Below are positions 10,351 through 19,000 of a DNA stretch of 53,843 nucleotides, piece by piece. Made by a program: the position numbers and the translations under genes. Under the pieces are notes generated by a model. The model ran no database searches. It worked only from the letters and a program-made list of their open reading frames with translations, and was not told the DNA's origin. Numbering within the stretch: position 1 is the stretch's first letter; every line of letters begins with the position of its first letter. The stretch is from Vicinamibacteria bacterium (GTDB lineage: Bacteria; Acidobacteriota; Vicinamibacteria; Fen-336). The DNA is taken from positions 1 through 53,843 of the forward strand of contig JAFGSN010000141.1 in the NCBI GenBank assembly GCA_016934575.1, in the 5' to 3' direction.

Positions 10351-11494
10351 GTGCGGTCTCCTGATCGACTACAGCAGAGGGCGCGATTGTTGCGTTCGTC
10401 AGAGACGAATCTTCGATGCGGATCGGTCGTTGGGTCACGGCGCATGCGCGGCAGATGCGCTCGCCATGTCGCGGGTCATCCCAAGTGCGATTGCGGTGGG
10501 CCTCGCGCAGCCGCGCGAAGTTCGGCGAGAGCCAGATCGCGCGCAGGTTCTGGACAGGAGTCGTCTCCGTGGGAACGACCGGACCGCCGTCGATTTCGAG
10601 AGTGAAACCCTGGCAGCAGGGCATCGTGTGACGGCCGTCCCAGGTTACGACCATTCTGCGAAAAGGATCGGGGCACTGGAACTCGGCCGCCGTCATCCGA
10701 ACCCAGTGCGCGGCTTTCCAGTGATGGTCCTTGCCGGCGGGGAAGTAGCACTCGCTCACCGACATCCAGTCGACCCCCATCTCGTCCTTCCAAAACGATT
10801 CCATGCGGCCGCTGGCGATATCGGCGGCGTTCAGGTTGGTGCGCACCACCGAGGCGCGGATGCGACAATCGGGCGCGCCCAGGCCGCGGCCGCGGGCGTC
10901 GACGGCGGAACGGACGGAACGGAGAAGAACGTCCCAGTCGCCGCCCACGCGTTGCCGGCGATACGTCGCGGAATCGCAAGCGTCCACGGAGAACATCAGG
11001 TCCGTGATACCGGCTTCGACGATTCGCGCGAAAAGATCGGGTTGTTGACGCGCGCGGCCGTTGCCGTTCGTGTTGAGCATGACATCGGGAAAACCCAGCT
11101 CGGCCGCAGCGCGCACGAAGTCCACAATCCGCGGATGCAGGCTTGCCTCGCCCCGATAGTTGAGCTTGATGGAGCTGACGCCGATGTCGGCGCATTGCTG
11201 GATCAGTCGGCCGAAGAGGATCGGATCCATGTAGCCCGGCGGACCGGTTTGAAGGCCGAAATCCCGGGTTCGCAGGTGTTCGTGCGTCCAGACCTGACAG
11301 AAACCCTTGGGATCGTCCTCGGAGCTGCCGCAGCGGAGGTCGCAAACGGCGGCGGTTTCGATGTCGACGTGGACGGGATGATCCGCGGCGTCCAACGCGC
11401 TTTCGCGGCGGTCCCACTCCTTTCGATAATCGGAATAGCGTTCACTCCGCGAGGGAGCGTCGCCCAGGATGCGGAACGTCGGGTCTTTGCTCAT
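10340..11494 (-). CDS. Radical SAM protein with SPASM-like C-terminus and atypical Cys spacing
   Basis: [67 protein letters not shown]-terminal MPCCQGF...[10 protein letters not shown]. Confidence 0.8.
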   Translation of the reverse strand: MSKDPTFRILGDAPSRSERYSDYRKEWDRRESALDAADHPVHVDIETAAVCDLRCGSSEDDPKGFCQVWTHEHLRTRDFGLQTGPPGYMDPILFGRLIQQCADIGVSSIKLNYRGEASLHPRIVDFVRAAAELGFPDVMLNTNGNGRARQQPDLFARIVEAGITDLMFSVDACDSATYRRQRVGGDWDVLLRSVRSAVDARGRGLGAPDCRIRASVVRTNLNAADIASGRMESFWKDEMGVDWMSVSECYFPAGKDHHWKAAHWVRMTAAEFQCPDPFRRMVVTWDGRHTMPCCQGFTLEIDGGPVVPTETTPVQNLRAIWLSPNFARLREAHRNRTWDDPRHGERICRACAVTQRPIRIEDSSLTNATIAPSAVVDQETARGQ

Positions 11495-11724
11495 ACGGGC
11501 GTGCTCGCGATCATCATGATGATCGAGTTTATCTCGATTTCGTCTTGGGGCGGGAATCGACCCGATCCTCGACTCCGAGCGTCCGGCGCTTTCGCCGCCG
11601 ATGCAGCGGCCGTCGAGAACGGATCGCGACGCCTTGACAGTCGATGCCGGGCGGCGTAGTTTCGAGCCAAGCGTGGGAGTCGTGGACCTGCCTATCGATC
11701 GAAGAGGAAGAAGGAGGTCGTGAG

Positions 11725-12525
11725 ATGCGTGGCTCCAGAGTGCTTGTTATCGGCCTGACGTTCGTTTCGTTCTGCGCGTTCATCGGTTGCCGCACGGCTC
11801 GCGGAACGAAGGGTATGCTCCCTTCCGGTCCGATCGCCGATTTCACGCGTGATTACGCGGGGCAGATGAGGATTCTGGCCGGCTTTGGCGAGGATTCTCA
11901 TGTCAAGCTGACTCGCGGCGGAGCGCTCGCGACCGGTTGTGACGCGGCCGTGCTCGTCACGAGCGCAGTGCTGGAAGGAGGCTCGGCCCGTTTCGAGCTG
12001 GAATTGATCGGCCTCCCACGCATCGACGCGAAGCCGTATGGGCGTGAATGCCGCAAGGCTCCGCGCAGTTACTCGCTGATTCTCACGGATCTCGAAACCG
12101 AGAAAGCAGACGAAGAAGTCGACCGAGTGCTCCAGACGCCGGAGAGATACCTCACGGATCGAGGCGTCGAGTTCGCTTACGAACCGTCGCGCATGCAAGG
12201 GCCGGTCGCGGACAAGCGCCTGCACACAACGGCCGAGGAGCGATCGCTGGCAAGGACCATTACGACGCCGCACAAACGGCTGCTCTCGGTCGTGCCCGTA
12301 CGGCGTGAAAAAAGCAAGGATATGAGATACCAGGGCGAGGTGACGTTTCTCGCCGTCATTGGCGCCGACGGAAGGCTGCATGAGACGCGACTGATCGGAT
12401 CGTATGGAGTGCATGCGGACCGGATAGTGAAGGTGCTCGACCTATGGCGATACGAGCCGGCGCGTCGAGGCGATGAGGCCGTGGCGTTCCGAGCCGAGGA
12501 ACGGACCGTCTTTCGCGTCTATTGA
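11725..12525 (+). CDS. Putative lipoprotein with TonB-C-terminal-like domain
   Basis: Signal sequence MRGSRVLVIGLTFVSFCAFIGC (lipobox-like). SD aaggagg at 11711. C-terminal YQGEVTFLAVIGADGRLHETRLIGSYGVHADRIVKVLDLWRYEPARR resembles TonB C-terminal/energy-transducer repeats. Confidence 0.6.
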   Translation: MRGSRVLVIGLTFVSFCAFIGCRTARGTKGMLPSGPIADFTRDYAGQMRILAGFGEDSHVKLTRGGALATGCDAAVLVTSAVLEGGSARFELELIGLPRIDAKPYGRECRKAPRSYSLILTDLETEKADEEVDRVLQTPERYLTDRGVEFAYEPSRMQGPVADKRLHTTAEERSLARTITTPHKRLLSVVPVRREKSKDMRYQGEVTFLAVIGADGRLHETRLIGSYGVHADRIVKVLDLWRYEPARRGDEAVAFRAEERTVFRVY

Positions 12526-12651
12526 CGCGTCGGAGAAGACGTCTTTGCGTTCGTGCGGCATGGTCGCGTCGCAGCGGGGAGACGGACTCGATGCGGCGGT
12601 TTACGGGGTGAACCAGGCGGTTCGCCCGCTTTGCCGGCGCCTTGTTTTCGC

Positions 12652-13302
12652 TCAGGGTGTCGTCGGCGCGCTCGCCGGTTCTCGCGGCGGCGCGTTCTGA
12701 GGCTTGGAGGCATCGGTCACAAGGCGCGCCGAGAGTATGACGACCGGCGTCTTGGGAACATCATGATGCACGCCTCGTTGCTCGGTCGGGACCGCGGCGA
12801 TGCGATCGACGACGTCCATGCCGGAGACGACCGCGCCGAAAACGGCGTAGCCGGGTTTGCCGGGAACCGCGTCGAGCGCGCGGACGTTGTCATTGACGTT
12901 GATGAAGAATTGAGACGTCGCGCTGTCGGGATCGTTGAGACGCGCCATGGCGATCGTCCCTCGCAGATTATTCAATCCATTTGAAGATTCGTTTCGAATC
13001 GGCGGCAATGTCGACTTCTTGGACATGTCCTGCGTGAGGCCGCCGCCCTGAATCATGAATCCCGGGATGACGCGATGGAAGACCGTCCCATCGTAGAATC
13101 CTTTACGGACGTATTTCAGGAAAGATTCGACGGTGATCGGCGCCCTTTCCCGATCGAGACTGAGCTCGATCGCGCCCATCGTCGTCTCCAGGGAAACGAT
13201 GATGGCGGCCGGTGACGAGAAAGGCGAAGGAGCGACGACGGCGGGCGATGGATCCGGCTGAAGCGCCAGCGCAAGCACCGCCAAGAACAGGCAGGGATTC
13301 AT
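12652..13302 (-). CDS. Cyclophilin-type peptidyl-prolyl cis-trans isomerase, secreted
   Basis: [51 protein letters not shown]...FFINVNDN...[19 protein letters not shown], with N-terminal signal peptide. Confidence 0.92.
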   Translation of the reverse strand: MNPCLFLAVLALALQPDPSPAVVAPSPFSSPAAIIVSLETTMGAIELSLDRERAPITVESFLKYVRKGFYDGTVFHRVIPGFMIQGGGLTQDMSKKSTLPPIRNESSNGLNNLRGTIAMARLNDPDSATSQFFINVNDNVRALDAVPGKPGYAVFGAVVSGMDVVDRIAAVPTEQRGVHHDVPKTPVVILSARLVTDASKPQNAPPREPASAPTTP

Positions 13303-13435
13303 GTTCGACTCCTTTCCACGAAATGCGGCTCCGGGCGTGTTCGTGAGACGGCTCGGAGGATAGCCAAGAATGCCACTGTTCGGCCGAACGTTTCAAATCC
13401 GATGAGATCCCGCGGTATCAATGGGACGCCTGAAT

Positions 13436-15790
13436 TCACTCGACACTGACGCTTATGGAGGATGAGGACGCCCGGGCGTGGGGCAATCGCGCGACGAAGA
13501 CATGCTCGCCCGGCGCGAGCCGCCAGCGAGTGACGTAGGGATAATCGACGACCTCGAAGGGACGGCCGTCGACATGCCACACGATCTGCGGCACGGGCGG
13601 ATCGACGACCGCGCGCAAGGCGAGAGTCGCCGCTTCGGGCGGAGTTTCGGGGTCAAGCAAGATGCGTATGCCGTTTTCGGGCGCCGTAATCGAGATACGC
13701 GGCGTCGCCATGCTTGCGAGCGACGGCGCGTCGTGGCTCCGCCCGGCGTCGTTCCATGGGATCGTGGTCGGCGGTCGTGGCAGGCCGGCGGCGGCGGCCC
13801 AGGCGGCGTATCGGGGCGGCAGGTCGACGAAAGCGCGCTCCTCCTTGAAATCGTGGGGCGTGTGCGCCGTGGCGAGCCGCCCCGAGCGCGTGTCGACCGT
13901 CATGCGGACGTGCGCGCGGCAGTGATCGACGGGTTCCGTTCCAGGACGAAACCATTCGACGATGACGCGATCGCAGGCCGAAGTCGCGCGCGCACCCGTG
14001 AGCGCGCACAGTCGTATTGGAATGAAGCCGCGCGGAGGCGGGAACGAGAGGTCGTCGAGACCCTGGGTTTGGTCGCCGTGAAGCTCGAGGAGAAGGCTGC
14101 GGGCGATCTCCGCTGCGGAGCGATAGCCGCCCAGGCGGTTCATGGGACGGAAGTCGGGGTCGCCGACCCAGACGCCGACAACGTAGCGCGTCGAGAACGC
14201 GACCGTCCAGGCGTCGCGATAACATGACGACGTTCCGGTCTTGACGGCGACGGGGAAGGGATACTCGAGGGCGCCCATGCGAGCGAAGCTCGGCAGGCGC
14301 GCCAACGGATCCGAGAGATAGAGCGCGATCTGCCGGGTCGAGTCCTCGGAGAGAAGCCGGCGCTGTTCGGCTGGAGATTGCTCACGGAACCAGATCAGAT
14401 CGCCGAGACGACCCTCCCTGGAAAAAAGCGTGTAGGCGCGAACGAGCCGCTCGAGCGTCACCGGCATGCCTCCAATCGAAAGCCCGAGGCCGTATCTTCG
14501 GGCCGGTTCCTCGGCGTCATGGAGTCCCACTTCACGCAGAAAGGCATAACCCTCGTCCACGCCGACGCGGGCGAGCAGATTGGCCGCCGTGACGTTGCGC
14601 GAGTTGGCGAGAGCCGTGCGTGGAAGAAGCGGACCGAGGAAACGGTCGTCGGCGTTCGTGATGCCGCCCGCGCCGCGTTCGATGTCGTCGAGAATCGAAG
14701 CCGGCGTGATGGATCCGCGCTCGATCGCCAAGGCGTAGAGGAAAGGCTTGAGCGCGCTTCCCGGCGAGCGCAGAATGCCGGTGTAGTCGATCGCTCCGGC
14801 GTGGGCGGCGTCGAAGTAATCGGACGAGCCGATCCACGCGAGAACCTCGTTGGTACGACGCGCGAGCACGACCACGGCCGCGTTGCCGGCCCCCCGCGGC
14901 CGCCAGCGCTCCACGGCTTGAGAGACGATCCACGACGCCTCGTTCTGGACGTCGAGATCCAGAGACGTCGTGACAACCGGTTGCGCGCAATGTTTTATCC
15001 GGAGAGGCTCGCTCTGCAAGGCGCGTTCGAGACGGAGGATGGCATGAAGCGCGTCGCGCGGGCGCTCGCCCGGAGGAGGAACGACGAGCTCGGCGATCTG
15101 CCGCCGGGCCAGCTCGTGCTCCTCATCGGACAGAACGCGCCGATCAAGGAGACGATCGAGGATTCTCCGCCCGCGATCGACGGCCCGGGCGCGACCGAGA
15201 GGCAGGAACGGATTCATGCGCGCCGGCGACTGAGGGATCGAGGTGAGAAAGGCGATCTCCGCCCAGCTCAGGTCCTCCACTGGTTTGTCGAGATAGCGCC
15301 GCGCCGCGTAGGCGATGCCATGGACGCGATTGCCGTAGGGAACGACGCGCAAGTAATGGGCGAGAACTGCATCGCGCCCGTGAAAGACCGTCATCAGGAG
15401 CGCCGTGAGCGCTTCCAAGGCTTTGCGCGGGTAGGTCCGGCGTCCGGGATGCTGCATCCGCGCGATTTGCATGGCGAGCGTCGAGGCGCCGGAGAGGCGC
15501 CGCCGGCTGCGCAGGTTGACGACCACGGCGCGCGCGACGGCCGTTGGATCGACGCCGGAATGCGAGTGGAAGCGCTGGTCCTCGATCGCGATCGTGGCCA
15601 GGACGACGCGTTGCGGCAGCTTGGCGACGGGCCAGTACCCGAATTCATCGCCGGCCGTTGCGCCGACCTCGGCCAGGAAACGGCCGTGGCGATCACGCAA
15701 AAGGAAGGTCGGATCGGGCGCCGTCAGACGGGCGCGCCAACCGGCCAAGCCGAGAACGAAAAGAAGCGCGGCGAAAAGGGTGCGCTTCAT
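13436..15790 (-). CDS. pbpC: Penicillin-binding protein 1C (transglycosylase/transpeptidase)
   Basis: GT51 motif EDQRFHSHSGVD; transpeptidase SALK, SRN, KTGTS; C-terminal BiPBP_C-like domain. The supplied ORF extends to 15991, but MKRTLFAALLFVLGLAGW at 15790 is the plausible start (signal anchor). Confidence 0.92.
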   Translation of the reverse strand: MKRTLFAALLFVLGLAGWRARLTAPDPTFLLRDRHGRFLAEVGATAGDEFGYWPVAKLPQRVVLATIAIEDQRFHSHSGVDPTAVARAVVVNLRSRRRLSGASTLAMQIARMQHPGRRTYPRKALEALTALLMTVFHGRDAVLAHYLRVVPYGNRVHGIAYAARRYLDKPVEDLSWAEIAFLTSIPQSPARMNPFLPLGRARAVDRGRRILDRLLDRRVLSDEEHELARRQIAELVVPPPGERPRDALHAILRLERALQSEPLRIKHCAQPVVTTSLDLDVQNEASWIVSQAVERWRPRGAGNAAVVVLARRTNEVLAWIGSSDYFDAAHAGAIDYTGILRSPGSALKPFLYALAIERGSITPASILDDIERGAGGITNADDRFLGPLLPRTALANSRNVTAANLLARVGVDEGYAFLREVGLHDAEEPARRYGLGLSIGGMPVTLERLVRAYTLFSREGRLGDLIWFREQSPAEQRRLLSEDSTRQIALYLSDPLARLPSFARMGALEYPFPVAVKTGTSSCYRDAWTVAFSTRYVVGVWVGDPDFRPMNRLGGYRSAAEIARSLLLELHGDQTQGLDDLSFPPPRGFIPIRLCALTGARATSACDRVIVEWFRPGTEPVDHCRAHVRMTVDTRSGRLATAHTPHDFKEERAFVDLPPRYAAWAAAAGLPRPPTTIPWNDAGRSHDAPSLASMATPRISITAPENGIRILLDPETPPEAATLALRAVVDPPVPQIVWHVDGRPFEVVDYPYVTRWRLAPGEHVFVARLPHARASSSSISVSVE

Positions 15791-16009
15791 GAAGGAATAA
15801 ACGCGATGTCCGTGCCGCTGCTGGATCCTTTGTGCCGTGGTTTTTGCATGGCCGCGCCATTTCTGAATAGCATGGACATGGCCGGGAACGTGTTGAGTGA
15901 TCCTGCGACACGTTCCCATCAATCTGCCGGCGGCACGCCGGGCTTTTCGCCGACAGGTTCCCGGCGTCCCAAGCCATCGTGGCGACATCACGAGTACGTT
16001 CCTCTCGCC

Positions 16010-19000
16010 TCAGCGCTTTTCCTCGGGCGCGATGACGATTCGCGCGCCGTTGCTGTTCCCGAAGACGGCGCCGTCATACATCATTTCCGTCTTGGCCGCG
16101 GGTTGAACGAAGCGTCCGGAGATCGCGGCGCGCGTGCGGAAGTGGAAGTCGTACGTGCCGGCCGGCAGCGTGTCGTAATAAAAGGCGACGTGATCGTCTA
16201 AGTACGCCGCATAGGTCGGCGGGCGCGTCAGCCGGCCCGTGGGACGCGACTCCGGCGGAGCCGTGGCGAGACGCGGATTGAGCGGCTCCATGCCGGCCGC
16301 GAGCGGGACGACGACCGCGACGTAATGACGCTCTTTGGGATTGACGACCTGGACATGATCCTCGACGATCTCGCCGATCGTAAAGCGGTGGGTTTCGCCC
16401 GGCGCGCCGAGAGCGATTCGAGCGGGCGGCTCGTTTTCTCCGCGGATGCGCAGCAGCTCCCGCATCACGACGAAGCCGTTCGATCGTGACTCCGCGTGGC
16501 TGCCGTCGGCGGCGGGCACATAGCTCGTCTCGACGCGCGCGACAATCGGACCCGGCGCGCCCGGCGGCAGACTGACCCGAGCGGCGCCGGCGTCCGTCAG
16601 AAAGACGCGCCCCATGGGAGCTTTGGGTCCGAGTGAAATCGTCTCGTTCTTGCCGTTGTGCTCGACATGGACGATTTGCTCGGCGCTTCCGGCGAACGTC
16701 GGCGCCAACTGCTCGGCAAGGGCCAAAAGCGCCGCTGCGTTGGCGTTCGTCGTGCCCCAGCCGTCGTCGCGTCCGAGCGTGACGAGCGCTTGCGTCAAGA
16801 TCGGAAGCCGAGCGTGCCGCGGCTCGTGGCGCGCCAGTGCGCGGGCGATCTCGGCGACGGTGCGTGTTTCCGAGGGCAGGATCAGCTTGCTGCGGGTCGC
16901 GCCCTGCGCTTGCAGGCCGCCGTAGATCTCGCGGCCTTGATGGAGTCGAAAGACGACTCCGTCCACGATGGAACGTGCCAGGCGATCCGCGACCGAACCG
17001 CTCTGCCGCGCGCGCGCAAAGGCCTGGAGCACTTGCGCCGCGCCTTCGAGATCGAGGTGTTCCGAGCGACGTGCCAGTTCCGCGGCGTAGGCGGCGTCGA
17101 AACGACCGGCTTGCGCGAGAGCGGACAGGGCCCAGGCGCGCTCGACATAAGCCTCTCCGTCGATGAAGCGGCCGTAGTCGGAGCGCAGCGCCTGCTCGAG
17201 CGCCCGCGTCAGGCGCTCGAAGAGCTTCTCGTCGACGGCGATTCCGGAGTCCTTGGCTTCCACCAGGAATTGCACGACCCATGCCGTCAGCGAGACGTAG
17301 CCGGATGCGCCGGGCCAGTAGGCGACGAGGCCGTCCTGATCGACGACGGTCGGGATCCACTCGATCACTTCTCGCGCCGCGCGGTCAGCTTCCTTCTCGT
17401 TGCCGCTCTGGACGAGCAGATCGCGGAACTTTCTGAGCGCCACGTACGCTCGCGCGCGGCTCACTTGCTGTTCCGTGCAGTCGTAAGGGTATTCGAGCAG
17501 AAAGTCGAGACCCGCGGCCATGCGAACGAGCGCCGGTTGCCCGGAGACGAGAATCGATCGCTTGAGCGTTCCGGGGCGCGCGGGCTCCGTGACAGACGGG
17601 AGATCGAGGCGCGCGCCAGCCGTGAGGTCCTTCATGACGCGAAGGGTGACGCGTTCCCGATCGTCTCGAATCGGCAGGCTGACCTCGAAAGCGTCACGCG
17701 CTCCGTCCGAGTCGCGGGCGACGGCCATGCGGAAAGCGACTCGCGTTCGAGAAAGCCGTCCGTCCGCGGCGTAGGATGGCGTCTCTACCGCGACAGGAAA
17801 CTCGATGCGCTCGGGTTTGCCGCTCGCGAAGATCAGCGTTTTACGCGCCGGTCCGTCGAGCTTGACGCCCTCGGCGCGCATCTCGGCCGTGCCGGGACCG
17901 CTCGCGCCCTCGACGACGCGTCCGATGGCCGCGGCCGTGAAGGAGTCGCCGGGACGCACGAAGCGCGGCAGCGCCGGCTGCACGATGACGGGCAGCCGCA
18001 CCGGCAAATGACCCGTGGCGAATCCGAACCGATCCGCGCCGCAGGCCGCCTTGGCGCGCAGCTTGAAATTGGTGAGATCGTCGGAAAGCTCGATCGAAAC
18101 GACCGCCCGCCCGTCGGGTCCGACGGCGATCGCCGGGTTGTAGTATGGAACCGATTTGAAGTTCTTGCGCACCGTCGTGCGATCGAGCAGGCTTTCCTCC
18201 TCGACGCCCTCGTCGCCGCCCGGATGCTCCGCGAATGGAAGCGCGCCGAAAACGAGGCCGCGCGTGTCGTGCGACGAGACGTGCGAGCGCGCCTTGGTGA
18301 TGAAATCGGGAAGAGGGTCCAGGCGTTGTTCTTTTCCGAGCGCCAGCACGGCCTGATCGACGAGCCACAACGTGACCTCGCCCGAAAGCGGCCGGCCGTG
18401 CGGATCCTTGAGGGCGACGCCGACGTCGATCTTCTGTCCCGGACGAGCCGTCGACGGATGGTCGAGAGTCACGACCGCCCGGTTATCCACGGGATTCACG
18501 TCCAGCCATACGGTCGCGGCCATCGTCGCCGGCCTGCCGAGGTCGGTCTTGTTCCCGGGAATCGGCGTCGTGCCGGACAGCCGGCCGCGCATCAGGATGA
18601 AGTGCGTCGCAATGCGCGGCGTGTACGTGCCCCGAATCGGCAGATGGAATGTCGCGGCGCCGCCATTGACGGCGATCCACTCGTAGATGTTGCCTTCGGG
18701 AGCTTCGACGACGGCGAGCGCGCGCGCGGTCTGGAACGGGCTCTTGAGGACGATCGCGGCCGTTCCGCCCGGGTCGTAGCGCGGCCTGTCTGTAACCGCG
18801 GAGAACACCTGGGTCGCCGGCTTCTGCCAGGCGATCGGTTCGTCGCCGCCGGCATAGAGATCGACGCTCACCATTTGGGCGCGGTCGAGCCGGTCGCGTG
18901 ACTCGACCTCGATGAGGTAGACGCCCGCCTTGTCAATCGGGAAGGAGACGATCGTCGGAGTCGCGGCGCTTGTCGCCGTTTTCTCCTGGATCTTGACGTC

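Noticed and set aside
14378-16201. 607-aa plus-strand ORF antisense to pbpC
   Set aside because: Antisense shadow of a recognisable PBP1C.
16658-18901. 747-aa plus-strand ORF antisense to the A2M gene
   Set aside because: Arg/Asp/Gly-rich shadow translation of a high-GC coding strand. The opposite strand encodes a clear A2M with thioester motif.
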